DNA of 64,000 nt from Cytophagaceae bacterium (GTDB lineage: Bacteria > Bacteroidota > Bacteroidia > Cytophagales > Flexibacteraceae). The stretch is taken from contig CANGYH010000001.1 in assembly GCA_947458545.1 (NCBI GenBank), positions 1,054,001 to 1,118,000 of the forward strand, in the 5' to 3' direction. Of this stretch, positions 29,301 through 37,876 are shown piece after piece. The notes beneath the pieces are model-generated. The model was not told the DNA's origin and did not search any database. It worked only from the letters and a program-made list of their open reading frames with translations. Each line of letters begins with the position of its first letter. Position 1 is the first letter of the stretch. Both the position numbers and the translations under genes were made by a program.

Positions 29301-32300
29301 CTCGCTACGCAATGTACCAGCAGTAGATTTGAGCATCTCAGAGCTTCTGAGCCCGGTAGCACTTAGCTGCTTTAATGGCCCTCAGACGCTGCAATTGCGT
29401 GTACGCAACCTGGGCTCAACGGTCAGGAACTTTGCCTCAACGCCTGCGCAGTTCCGTATTACCGTAACCGGCCCAGGCGGCAGCCCGGTTACCCAGCACA
29501 ACGCGACGGTTAACACTGGTACACTTGCAGTAGATGCTGCGCAAACCGTGACCTTGACGCCCAACCTGACCATGGCGGCAAGCGGCACCTACACACTGGC
29601 TGCCCAGATATTAACTGCAGATGGAGATGCCGCAAACAACTCCTTCAGCATCACCAGGACTAAGGACGCACTGGCTACGACACTGCAAACCATAGACTTT
29701 GAGTCTTACGCCAGCAACATGCCCGCTACCTATCCGGCTTGGAATGAGGGCGTCGGTCAAACCAACCCAACAGGCACTACCAGCACCTGGTTGGCTGACG
29801 ACTTTGCCAATGTTGTGGCCAATACCCGAGGTGCCCGCTTTACCTACTCTGGTGCAGGCAATAATGAGTGGATCGTTTCACCAGGCTTCTTGGCAACCTC
29901 AACCACGCGCCTAGAGTTCGATATGGCGCTGACAGGATCAGGAGGTACAGATGCACCCTCAGCCGTAGGCAGCGATGACAGCTTTACTGTCTTAATCTCA
30001 ACAGATTGCGGGGCTACTTGGGCACCTATCAGTGGTCAGAGCTACTTGGGCAGCAACGGGACACTACTCGGAATCCCGAACGTAAGAACAAGTGTGAACG
30101 TAGATCTTTCTTCTTTCTCAGGGCAAACAATCCGTATTGCTTTCAGAGCTTCTGAAGGATCAGTCTCAGACCCAGAAACATATGACATCCACCTTGATAA
30201 CCTCTATTTCGGGAACCGTTTCACCAACGACCTAGAGATACAGCAGGTGGTAGAGCCCTTCACAGATCTGGTCTGCCGCTTTAACAACAGAGCGTCTGTA
30301 TTGGTACGAAACCTGGGTACCAGCAGCGTAAGCAGCTTTACGGTTACGGCCACCCCTCAGGGTGTGACTGCCTCTCCAGTATCTGCCACCTTCTCTGGCA
30401 CATTGGCACAGTTTGCTACTACAACGGTGCAGTTCCCATCTGTAGACCTGCCTACAGGTAGCACGGGGATTTTGTTCAATGTAGTCTTTGGAGCAGATCA
30501 GGATCTATCCAACAACGAGGCGGTTTTTGCCATTAACCGCCCTGTGGGTGTAAACCTATCTGCACCCGTTGCTACGCCTGCCAATGCCTGCTTTAATGCA
30601 GGTGCCAATTTGAGTGCCTCTGGTGGAGGAGTTTACTCTTGGTTTAGCCAGGCTGTGGGTGGCACTGCTCTTGGGCAAGGTGCTACGTTTACGACCCCGG
30701 CCATTACTGCCAACACCACGTTCTACGTCTCTAGAAACGAGGTGACCTCCGCAGCCATCAACACGGGCGTTGCTATTACTACTACCAGCAACAACTTTAC
30801 TACCAATACAGGCATCGTATTTGACCTGAATACGAACACCACCATAACGGGTGCCTATGTGTTCCCTACGGTGGCCAATGCGTCGGTTACGTTTGTGATT
30901 ACTAACAACACTGGCGCTATCATCACAGGGCCGCTGACGCGCACCCTCACCAACGCAGCAGACCAGCGTACGTTGATGCCAATCAACGTCACCCTGCCAC
31001 CAGGTACAGGATACCGTTTGGTGACCTCGGGCATCCCTACCCTACGCCGGACTTTGAGCGGCGTAGTATATCCTTTCCAAACGCCTGGAGGAAACGTAGT
31101 AATTACCAGCTCTTGGCTCTCCGGTTCCATTAGCACTGGTGCATACTACTACTTCTACGACCTAGAGGTAGAGCTTGGTTCTGCTTGCCCAAGCGTACGC
31201 ACTGCCGTGCCCGTGACCGTGGTTCCAACAGGTACTTGGACAGGAGCTGTTAGTGCTGACTGGAACACGGCCGGCAACTGGTGCGGCGGCATCCCAACGG
31301 TAAGCAGCGATGTTATGATTCCGGCTGGAGGCAACCAACCGCAAATCATCACAGGTACGCAAAACACGCGCAACCTGACGATGATGCCTGGTGCTGTACT
31401 CCAGAGCAACGGTACCCTGAACGTAGCCGGCAACCTGGTGGCCAACGGGCAGAGCATCGCCGGAGACGGCTTTATCCGCCTGAACGGCAACGCAGCGCAA
31501 ACGATATCTGGCAGTATGACGGTGCCAAACCTGACGATTGCCAACACTTCTGTGGCGGGTGTTAGCCTTGCGGCTGGTGCCAACGTTCGGCTAAACCCGG
31601 TGGATGCCAACTCTGGCCGCCTGCAGATTGCTGCCGGCAGCCGCCTAGATGCCTCTAACGGCACTGTTGCACTGGCATCAAATGCCCAAGGCACGGCAGC
31701 CTTAGGTGCACTCACGGGTGGCGCTACCTATGTAGGCCAGCTTACGCAAGAGCGATTCATCTCGCAGGCAACGAGTGGTTGGTATTTTGCCGGCGCTCCC
31801 TTCTCTGACGCTACGTTGGCTCAATGGTCTGAGACCAGCCCTCGCGTATCACCGCTCAACAATGCTTCGATTTTCTGGTACCAAGAGTCAGACAGCTCGC
31901 GGACCATGTCTAACGGTGCCATTGCAGAGCAGTTTGGCTGGCGAGTACCAACAGACCTGAATGCTCTTATCAACCCAAGTGCAACCAATCTGCGCGGTTA
32001 CCGCGTATGGCTGCGGCCCAACTTCTTCAGCAGCAGCATTGCCAGCCGTATTACCCATACGGGTACGCCTATAACCGGCACGGTTAACATGGCTGTATCT
32101 CGTACTGCTGGCCAGTACGATGATGGCGGGTGGAACTTGATACCAAACCCCTACCCTGCCGACATCGACTTTGACAATATCACCGTACCTGGTACCATGA
32201 ACGATGCCGCCTATGTGTGGAACCGTGCTGCCAACCAGTATCAGGTGTATGTAAAAGGTACGGGCACAACAGGTGGTGTAGCAGTTAACGCAGGCGCCAA

Positions 32301-33129
32301 TCCTGACCTGATCCCAAGCGGTGCCTCGTTCTTTGTGAAGTGCTCTACGAGCGTAAACCTGACTGTAAACGAAACAGCCAAGGCCAGCATCTCTAGGGCT
32401 GCTTACCGCACCGGAGCCGCAGAGAATCTGCTGCGGGCTTACCTGGTTAATCAGAGTACAAACCGCCAAGACGAGGCCGCCATCCGCTTCCTCACCGAGG
32501 CTACGACGGCTTTCGACCTTGCTTACGACGGCTTTAAGCTGTTCGCAAGCGATGTAAACCTGGCCAGCATCGGCTCTGACGGCAAGCGCATGGCCATCAA
32601 CTCTCTACCAAGCCTTACGTCTCGCACGGAGATCCCATTGATGGTATCAGGTGCCGCTGGTACTTACACACTACGGTTTGCGGAGCTAGCCTCTTTTGCC
32701 CCAGGCACAAGCTTCTACCTGCAAGACCGTCTGTTGGGCACCCAATGGCTTATCGACGAAAGTGCTGCGGGCTACACCTTTAGCGTTACGGCAGACCCTG
32801 CCACCCGTGGTAGCAACCGCTTAGTAATCGTAGCCTCACCTGCACAGGTGACGGGCTTGGTGGCCAAAGCAACGCCGACGCTCTCTGTATGGCCTAACCC
32901 ATCAGTAGGTGGCAGCGTTCAAGTGGCTCTCCACAACCTGGGTGGGCAGTATGCACAAATCACCGTTACCGATGCGGTTGGCAAGAAAGTCAGCATGCAG
33001 CAAGTAGCCCTCTCTAACGGAGGACAGCTTCTGCACATGCCAACCGAAGGTTGGGCTGCAGGCCTGTACACGCTACGTGCCGTATCAGCCTCTGGTGTGC
33101 TCACGCAAACCTTCCATGTGGCCCGATAG
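23326..33129 (+). CDS. Giant secreted surface protein: FN3, beta-helix, repeated CARDB/choice-of-anchor J units, T9SS tail
   Basis: The 3267-aa product starts at ATG 23326 with a signal peptide ending AFA before QLSNYTF. In order: an N-terminal beta domain shared with the next gene (about 30-265); an FN3-like segment (about 274-365); a choice-of-anchor-like segment (380-550); a right-handed parallel beta-helix (about 562-1085); four alternating CARDB plus choice-of-anchor J units (about 1087-2300), each with an A/S-D-D/E...CG.TW motif and a closing LDD; a fifth CARDB (to about 2405); an Ig-like segment (about 2415-2475); a beta-rich region from GTWTGAVSADWNTAGNWCGG (about 2635); and a sorting domain from VWPNPS (about 3186). 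It should be exported by Sec plus type IX secretion. A role in adhesion, gliding or matrix is inferred only from architecture. Confidence 0.9.
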   Translation: MSKKLPTLARPGLFVGAWLAFCLAFVPNAFAQLSNYTFSSTNSNTYQAITGGTVVATASANSTTATGLGGGQVYGPIAPSGFSFNFNGVVHTQFWISSNGFITFGGAPALANSTPISNVSTTYTGAVSAMGRTLNGFFQAGLTGEIRWEILGSGSNQTVVVQWSNFRISGTLTTAPPPHLLNFQIRLNETGNTINLDYNTAVNSTFTTATVQQVGLRGAANTDYINRTTTTSWSASAAGGANTSGMQLSFSPSVVHPGSTLRYTFAPPAGPTTCAVKTQPADAATGVCPFGAQFRWNTVSDAAGYRIIIDDNADLSSPIINNNLSGQATNYFFWTGAAPSTTYYWNVIAFNGGGDAAGCTSIFSFTTNSSSLSNTAPLSDNFQNACSAGGWIYANQPNNQWIVGNAVANGAGSSLYISSNFGTTARPSNAAVQNSYVYRDVTFPAGFNLSSFSFDWRNPQTVTASDLLVYVGPATLPVPVAGSTTGLTSYTLVTPTALKSSSTWQTLTYTLGAGFLGNCGSASTFRFIFRWNNGTLVDPGLDAAAIDNVTFAASSGTSLSGPYTIDPLGSGPTNFTTLRAAIEALNNSCIPVSGGITFNIPAGVTLTETSPLPPISALGTATSRIRFVKQGAAMAPNPIINITTGTAATNDAIINIRGSQYVSLENLTLRATDGTVEYGVFVQNAGETNFGSQNNRVEGCTITMVTAATNTRGIYQDQIVTATAAGGANHNNQYINNTITACRTGIWIEGAGTPQIRDLGTVVSGNTIGADVADDMGGSSTSEGAGIYVDDQDGAIISGNTVRNVSVTGTARYTGIRVAGIGTTSVFNNRIYRLKNDAHISTTAGLMVGISASTVATLGGDMRVYNNYVGALGSNYTLTSAVTAIHVRGLMVETPVNPGTVSFDNNTVYINNYNTPSSGFTTTRSACYFSTGTQTATINVRGNIFANVAPASTGALASNGLHYGYYLGSTTANGALPTGTVDGNVVFIGNVLDGANVRGFAGDNNGTSSGEQATLVDWKTATSKDANSIDGDPALPAAGPEGYKANGASVNNTLTSLASWVTDDIEGVGRGIPADPGAYEFTPSTVNLAALALSAPGVTGCYQGLQNIVAAFRNASDDPVNFSTNNLLVEVVVTRDGSPVTTLTQTITSGTLAANTSQTANMGSVDMTTAGTYSFLTRVTTAADAAVGDNELTTTRVRVAPTGMPLSPVTFEGFTGANLGVAFPGWSEGDGDAEPNGTASDWLNQIYQGTTMARIQLSGTTDRDWIVGPKVLVTANTEVRFKMAITNSSSTLTTQGFTGSDNFVEIRYSDDCGTTWNSVTGARIDASNWLATVGSPDVRQLSYQVGTLVPALVGREVIFALFATEGTATDVQLINVFLDDIAVRNRPSQDLEIVGLSNPTNLTCGGAATSLQITVRSTGSAAYDFAANPVSLSVAVVDPVSGAATYSTASPISGGGNLASGSTRVLTVANFPMTNEGNYTLTPSITAEAAGADNTNNTGNVEARAIYPVIPSSSLPVGQDFQAFNFTSLVVGNNNWREGSGTAQPLGTTALWTNGTQGTTVAQIAMSNLAARDWIVSPTVSLPATGDFEVRFRWGVSLPATMAASDDEFIVAVSTNCGATWTPIYTVNSANALAEAASGLAPRILSLNAYLGQNVTIGFYASSGTVAQTYNIFLDDVLIGPKPGTDLQAVVFANPTAGCYTATTPVSMRVRNAGTNSVTFSVGNPLSVSATLSGTTSGSFNGSVTSGTLAPNATIDVPMTPAAIMNSDGTYTFNGSLSYTGDGDASNNTLSSTTFTVQSRFLIPAVTTSISNNFSAIAATGAYTQAELTADYGGWLYGGGTIAGLPTTGSSFNRASIGGNIALAAPNIGGAAVSTPAWLIMPKFAATVNSKLTFKLYIAEGATSDPATAAPFNGLQDDDEVRVLVSTDCGNSWTTALLLNAANTTDLTLAGKDYSVNMASFAGQDITVGFYFSDNVLPNASSLAYTIPIDDISLRNVPAVDLSISELLSPVALSCFNGPQTLQLRVRNLGSTVRNFASTPAQFRITVTGPGGSPVTQHNATVNTGTLAVDAAQTVTLTPNLTMAASGTYTLAAQILTADGDAANNSFSITRTKDALATTLQTIDFESYASNMPATYPAWNEGVGQTNPTGTTSTWLADDFANVVANTRGARFTYSGAGNNEWIVSPGFLATSTTRLEFDMALTGSGGTDAPSAVGSDDSFTVLISTDCGATWAPISGQSYLGSNGTLLGIPNVRTSVNVDLSSFSGQTIRIAFRASEGSVSDPETYDIHLDNLYFGNRFTNDLEIQQVVEPFTDLVCRFNNRASVLVRNLGTSSVSSFTVTATPQGVTASPVSATFSGTLAQFATTTVQFPSVDLPTGSTGILFNVVFGADQDLSNNEAVFAINRPVGVNLSAPVATPANACFNAGANLSASGGGVYSWFSQAVGGTALGQGATFTTPAITANTTFYVSRNEVTSAAINTGVAITTTSNNFTTNTGIVFDLNTNTTITGAYVFPTVANASVTFVITNNTGAIITGPLTRTLTNAADQRTLMPINVTLPPGTGYRLVTSGIPTLRRTLSGVVYPFQTPGGNVVITSSWLSGSISTGAYYYFYDLEVELGSACPSVRTAVPVTVVPTGTWTGAVSADWNTAGNWCGGIPTVSSDVMIPAGGNQPQIITGTQNTRNLTMMPGAVLQSNGTLNVAGNLVANGQSIAGDGFIRLNGNAAQTISGSMTVPNLTIANTSVAGVSLAAGANVRLNPVDANSGRLQIAAGSRLDASNGTVALASNAQGTAALGALTGGATYVGQLTQERFISQATSGWYFAGAPFSDATLAQWSETSPRVSPLNNASIFWYQESDSSRTMSNGAIAEQFGWRVPTDLNALINPSATNLRGYRVWLRPNFFSSSIASRITHTGTPITGTVNMAVSRTAGQYDDGGWNLIPNPYPADIDFDNITVPGTMNDAAYVWNRAANQYQVYVKGTGTTGGVAVNAGANPDLIPSGASFFVKCSTSVNLTVNETAKASISRAAYRTGAAENLLRAYLVNQSTNRQDEAAIRFLTEATTAFDLAYDGFKLFASDVNLASIGSDGKRMAINSLPSLTSRTEIPLMVSGAAGTYTLRFAELASFAPGTSFYLQDRLLGTQWLIDESAAGYTFSVTADPATRGSNRLVIVASPAQVTGLVAKATPTLSVWPNPSVGGSVQVALHNLGGQYAQITVTDAVGKKVSMQQVALSNGGQLLHMPTEGWAAGLYTLRAVSASGVLTQTFHVAR

Positions 33130-33153
33130 GCCATCTGGCAGATAAGTAGTTAT

Positions 33154-33190
33154 CCGAAACCCGCTTCTTGCACAAGGAGCGGGTTTTCGG
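33154..33190 (+). terminator. Intrinsic terminator after the 3267-aa gene
   Basis: CCGAAACCCGCT and AGCGGGTTTTCGG form a long stem around a short loop. It separates the two giant genes into different transcription units. Confidence 0.75.
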
Positions 33191-33253
33191 TTATTGACCA
33201 TCTGCTACAATCCTTGTATCATTTTTTTTCTCTGAAATAACCCACCACACGTC

Positions 33254-36200
33254 ATGACTCACCTGTTCTCTGCCTTTCTGCGAAGAGCGCTTCTATGCGC
33301 TGGTATTTGCTTGGGCGCAAGCCAGTTGATTTTCGCACAGACTACTGCGACTAGCTATACATTCAGTAGGCTAAGTACTGCCTATACACCCATAGTGCCA
33401 GATTCAGTAGTGGGCACAGCCACTACCAATGATGTCACATTTAACATCACCACCAAGTTCCCGCTACGATTTCTAGACACGGTAGTGGATATTGTTCGGC
33501 TCAACCCTAACGGTGCCTTGAGCTTTGGACTAACCAATAACTTTCTGGCCGGAGCCGGTACTGGCTTCATAAATGGTGGCACCCCAAACGGAATGATCTT
33601 GCGCTCGCGCGAGGGCATCAACCGGATGGTAGCAGCGGCATTTAATGTTGACTTACAAGCCCAAGTCAACGCTCAGATTGGCATAAAGTGGAACCTTACC
33701 GCAGCCCCTGGCCAACGCTCCCTTTTGCTTGAGTTTAAGAACTACAAAAGGCAAGGCTTTAGGTTCCGAGGCGACTCCATCAACTTTCAAATTGAACTGC
33801 GAGAAAATGGCCAGATCGCTTATAGGTATGGCCAGATGCAACTGGTTCCTTCGTTTACCTCAATTCCAGTGGGTGTCCAGATAGGCCTTCGAGGAAGAGG
33901 CCCGAGCGATGTTTTGGCACTTACGGGTGCTTGGTCTGGGCCCAATGTGGGCACCTCTAACCGGGATAGCTTGTTGATTGCTCCCACGGTTATGCCTATG
34001 CCTGGCGAGACCTACTTGTTTACACCCCCAGCCTTGGCAGATGGCAACCTGGCTGCTTTAAGGGTATTTGCCATAGGTAACAATACCACCGTCTTGAACT
34101 GTGACCCATCTAACCCTAATACGATAGGCGTACTTGTTTACAATGCAGGCGGGCAGCCTCAGTCTAGTGCCACGGTAGGTTATGCCGTTAATAATGGTGG
34201 CGCAGCAGCCACTCAGGTAGTTACTTTTAGCCCTGCGCTGCAGCCTTACCAATCAGCGTTGGTTCAATTTTCGGGCAACCAGGCTTTTACGCCGCCATCA
34301 GCGGGCAGATTTACCTTAAGGGGATTTGTAAGACTGGCCGGTGATCCGATCATCCGCAACGATACAGCTCGGGGGACTACCGTTATCCGAGGCCCTGTCT
34401 CAGCTGTGTTAAACAGGCCCGCGGCTGATATCCCACAAGCAAGGCGCCTGGGGTGGCGGCAAGGCCAAGGCCTGGCCAGCCCAACCAACGACTCTGTCAA
34501 CTTCTATCAATCTGGTGGAGCAGTAGGTTTCGGGCCCACCATCTCTACGTATGTAAACCAAGGAAGAGATTACCAACCTCAGTGGTATTTCTTAGCGAGC
34601 CAGGTAGCAGGCGGCAACCTGACCATGCGTTTCAGGCTGGGTGTAACGCTCAACTTTTCCGGCAATTTGGCTACCGAGGTGTATGATGACACACTCAAAG
34701 TAGTTGTATCAACAAATTGTGGCCAAACCTGGCGGACGGTGGCCCGCTTTGACCAGCGAGACGTAGCAGCTCAGCGGATTACAAACGCCCCGGCCACTTT
34801 CGAAGTCCCCGTCATCAACGGCCCTGGGACTTTTTCTGTCGCGTTTTTGTACGTCAACAACGGCACTGTTTCGCCGGTAAACTACCGCTGGCACTTCGAC
34901 GACATGGCATTCATAGCCCAAAATGATGCCACGGCCGAATCTATCGCACTGGGCGCCCAGAGGTTCCCCGGTTGTGCATTTTCAAGCCAAGAGCCGCTTA
35001 CGCTTACATTCAGGAACACGGGTATCACTCCCATCTCGCAAATAAGTGCGGGCTATATCGTAAACGGGCAAGCGTCGGCTGTGTTACCGTTTAGCTTTCC
35101 TTTGCCTGTGGCGCCAGGGGGCACTAGTAGATTAACATTTTCTGGCGTAAACGGTGTAAACCTGAGTGTACCAGGTCTCTACAGCGTCAAGGCGTTTACC
35201 CGGCTCCTGCAAGACGGCAGCAGCGTAAACGACACGGCAAGTATCGCCTTTAATACCGCTGCAGCCACGCCTATCCCTGGATTGCCCCGGGTTACTGACC
35301 AGGCCGGGGCCAGGGCAACCGGATGGCGCCTTGGCAGCCAGAACCCAATCTCGGTAGATACCTCTCTGTATTGGCGAGGGGCTTTCTTGACCAACAACAA
35401 CGCCATGGGCTTGTTTGTGGATGTAAATACCGCAGCCACCGACATGAATGAGTGGTTTTACCGCTCTGGCCTGCGCAACACTGGCCAGGTTGGTATCAGC
35501 TTCAAGTTGGCTGTATCGTCAAACTGGGGTTTGCCCCTTACCCGGCCAGCGGCCTCTACACTTGGAGACGATACTCTAAGCCTGGTTGTGAGCCGAGACT
35601 GTGGTGCTACTTGGAATACGGTCGCCCGTTTCTCGGCGGCGAGCCTTACGGCTGGCATCATCAACGATACCCTGAAACCTTTTGCATATACGCTTGCCAC
35701 TGCGCCTGGCAGCTTGCAGGTTGCCTTTCGCTTTACAAGCAATGGCACGCGGGCTCCCTTGCAGTATCGCTATCTGCTGGATGATATCTCTTTCGTGTCT
35801 AGCAATGATGCCCAGGTATCGCGGGTTACCGTGCCTGCGCTGCGCTTTACAGGCTGCAACCTACCCGCTCAGGCACAGGTAGATGTTACAGTTCGTAATG
35901 CCGGCTCTGAGCCGATTTCTCAAACCGTGGTAGGCTATCAGGTAGATAACCAGCCATTTGTTAGCCAGCAGGTATCTTTCAGCCCACCACTGGCTCCAGG
36001 TTTGTCCACCTTGGTCAGCCTATCGGGGGCTCAAGGTGCCAACCTGTCTTCCATAAATGGGCCGGTCAGCATTAAAGGTATTGTCAATCTGGTTGGTGGT
36101 GACGGCAACCGCGCCAACGATACGCTTATGCGTAGTTATGTGGCAGGTGCAAGTGCTGCAACCGTCATTCAAGACGATACGGTAATTGGCTTGTTAGATG

Positions 36201-37807
36201 CCCGCCGCTCTAATTGGCGTATGGCCCAAGGGCAGCCTATCTCGTTGGATACCAATTACATCTGGCGCTCTCAGAATATCGGGGCGTTGGGTGGCGATGT
36301 TATCACAGCTTCTGTTGCAGACTCTATCCGCAACCGTACTACCTGGTTTTACCGTACGGGGCTCGCTACCCAAGGCCCGCTATCGGTAGGTTTCTCTGCA
36401 GCGCTGATACGTGTTCAAACCAACGGCGTGCGTGTACGAGATATAGCTACGGATACACTGGAGTTTTTGGTATCAAAAGACTGCGGCGAGACCTGGGACG
36501 TAATCCGCAGGTTTACCCAAACAGATGTGGCAGGCGGTGTAATAGACTCTACCATGCGCACCTTCGGGGGGCTCCTCGTGTCTGAAGCTGGCAACTTTAC
36601 CATGGGCTTCAGATTGCGCGTCGGCAACCGGGTAGACGTGCCATACCGTTGGGCCGTAGATAACATTACCATTTCTGGCCGGAAAGACGTAGCCTTAGAG
36701 GCTATATCATCGCCCAGCAGCCCTGCTACGCAGTGGTGCCTAAACCGCCCCGTGCCTATTGATCTTATTGTGGTAAACAATGCCATCCAGCAGATTGACT
36801 CTATCACTGTGGCCTACCGCGTGAATGGCGGTGCCATACAGACGCGGAAATTAGAGATTAACCTGGGGGCTGCAAGCCGTAGGGTAGTATCCATTACGCC
36901 AAGCCAGACGCTGCGGACTGCCACAGGTACGGTTAATCTATGGGTACAAATCAGTACCTCTGGCGAAGCCACTGACGACACATCAGACAATACGCGCAAC
37001 GTGTCCTATACAGCAGTTGGCCAGCGAAGCCTACCCCAAGGCCCTATGATCAGCCCTGTGTTTTTTAGCACCAATGGATGGTCTCAGCAACGGGCAGATC
37101 TTGCCGGTACGGCTACTACAACGAATGCCTGGATTACGGGCCGGGCCTACCCTGTCAGCACGATGGCGGCGCAGATTTTCCCGACGGGCAACGTGGTAGA
37201 TCGCCGCATCCTACTGTCTCCGTCTTTTGTGCCTAGCCGCGGTACGGTCGTCCGTTTTGAGGCGTCGGTATCTAGCACTACGGCTAGCATTGGCACGGTG
37301 AGTAGCATTGGCGACGACTCGTTACGCGTTATGTACAGGGCTAATTGCGGCCCCTGGCAAACGCTGTTGAGCCTGACCGAGGCAGATCTCCAAGCCCAGC
37401 GGCTTTCGACCAACCTGCGACAGTTTGTGGTCGGGGTGCCGGTTGGGCCAACAGATACTGTTCAGGTAGCCTTTGTGGCAACCAATGCAGGGACAGATCA
37501 GGCCTTGTCGTATGCCTGGAACGTAACCCGGGTGGAGCTAACCGATGTGACGGCCGTGCGCAGCCTTGAGCAGGCTCTGTTACAACTGGTGCCGAACCCT
37601 GCCCATGGCCAGGTGCAGGTGCTGGTTGGAGGCAAGCCAGCCGCAGGCACAGTGCGAGTCTTGAACCTGGAGGGGAAGGTTGTCGCCACCGAAGCATTGA
37701 ACGATGGCACTGGCACCCTCAACCTGAACAACCTGCCCAAGGGCATGTACCTGGTAGAGGTTGTACAAGGCAACCAACGCGCCAGGCAGCGTCTGGTGGT
37801 GCAATAG
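33254..37807 (+). CDS. Large secreted T9SS protein with four repeated CARDB/choice-of-anchor units
   Basis: The 1517-aa product starts at ATG 33254; its signal peptide ends IFA before QTTATSYTF. The N-terminal beta domain (about 30-260) resembles that of the upstream 3267-aa protein. Four units of about 295 aa follow, starting near residues 263, 564, 858 and 1151. Each has a CARDB-like half with R/V-N-A/T-G and a choice-of-anchor-like half with GDDTL..VVS.dCG.TW and YRW..DD. The sorting domain runs from about 1443 with LVPNPAHGQ to the end (LPKGMYLVEV). It is a paralogue of its neighbour without the beta-helix insert. Surface attachment or secretion is expected; the function is unknown. The preceding 120 nt carry only a weak promoter-like TATCATTTT. 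Confidence 0.88.
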   Translation: MTHLFSAFLRRALLCAGICLGASQLIFAQTTATSYTFSRLSTAYTPIVPDSVVGTATTNDVTFNITTKFPLRFLDTVVDIVRLNPNGALSFGLTNNFLAGAGTGFINGGTPNGMILRSREGINRMVAAAFNVDLQAQVNAQIGIKWNLTAAPGQRSLLLEFKNYKRQGFRFRGDSINFQIELRENGQIAYRYGQMQLVPSFTSIPVGVQIGLRGRGPSDVLALTGAWSGPNVGTSNRDSLLIAPTVMPMPGETYLFTPPALADGNLAALRVFAIGNNTTVLNCDPSNPNTIGVLVYNAGGQPQSSATVGYAVNNGGAAATQVVTFSPALQPYQSALVQFSGNQAFTPPSAGRFTLRGFVRLAGDPIIRNDTARGTTVIRGPVSAVLNRPAADIPQARRLGWRQGQGLASPTNDSVNFYQSGGAVGFGPTISTYVNQGRDYQPQWYFLASQVAGGNLTMRFRLGVTLNFSGNLATEVYDDTLKVVVSTNCGQTWRTVARFDQRDVAAQRITNAPATFEVPVINGPGTFSVAFLYVNNGTVSPVNYRWHFDDMAFIAQNDATAESIALGAQRFPGCAFSSQEPLTLTFRNTGITPISQISAGYIVNGQASAVLPFSFPLPVAPGGTSRLTFSGVNGVNLSVPGLYSVKAFTRLLQDGSSVNDTASIAFNTAAATPIPGLPRVTDQAGARATGWRLGSQNPISVDTSLYWRGAFLTNNNAMGLFVDVNTAATDMNEWFYRSGLRNTGQVGISFKLAVSSNWGLPLTRPAASTLGDDTLSLVVSRDCGATWNTVARFSAASLTAGIINDTLKPFAYTLATAPGSLQVAFRFTSNGTRAPLQYRYLLDDISFVSSNDAQVSRVTVPALRFTGCNLPAQAQVDVTVRNAGSEPISQTVVGYQVDNQPFVSQQVSFSPPLAPGLSTLVSLSGAQGANLSSINGPVSIKGIVNLVGGDGNRANDTLMRSYVAGASAATVIQDDTVIGLLDARRSNWRMAQGQPISLDTNYIWRSQNIGALGGDVITASVADSIRNRTTWFYRTGLATQGPLSVGFSAALIRVQTNGVRVRDIATDTLEFLVSKDCGETWDVIRRFTQTDVAGGVIDSTMRTFGGLLVSEAGNFTMGFRLRVGNRVDVPYRWAVDNITISGRKDVALEAISSPSSPATQWCLNRPVPIDLIVVNNAIQQIDSITVAYRVNGGAIQTRKLEINLGAASRRVVSITPSQTLRTATGTVNLWVQISTSGEATDDTSDNTRNVSYTAVGQRSLPQGPMISPVFFSTNGWSQQRADLAGTATTTNAWITGRAYPVSTMAAQIFPTGNVVDRRILLSPSFVPSRGTVVRFEASVSSTTASIGTVSSIGDDSLRVMYRANCGPWQTLLSLTEADLQAQRLSTNLRQFVVGVPVGPTDTVQVAFVATNAGTDQALSYAWNVTRVELTDVTAVRSLEQALLQLVPNPAHGQVQVLVGGKPAAGTVRVLNLEGKVVATEALNDGTGTLNLNNLPKGMYLVEVVQGNQRARQRLVVQ

Positions 37808-37826
37808 CCATCAAGCTGGATAAAAC

Positions 37827-37858
37827 AAAAGCGCCAGGTAACCCTGGCGCTTTTATTT
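37827..37858. terminator. Bidirectional terminator between convergent genes
   Basis: AAAAGCGCCAGG and CCTGGCGCTTTT form a near-perfect stem with a 4-nt loop, with A and T tracts on both sides. It can stop the surface-protein gene on the plus strand and the desaturase on the minus strand. Confidence 0.85.
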
Positions 37859-37876
37859 TGTACCTACCAATGTTTG

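Noticed and set aside
33194-33225. Promoter before the 1517-aa gene (ATTG-N20-TATCATTTT)
   Set aside because: The -7 element needs an inserted base; too weak to list as a feature.
23326-37807. Nucleotide repeats in the giant genes as a CRISPR or mobile element
   Set aside because: The repetition is at protein level in long units within open frames; no short evenly spaced repeats or transposase.
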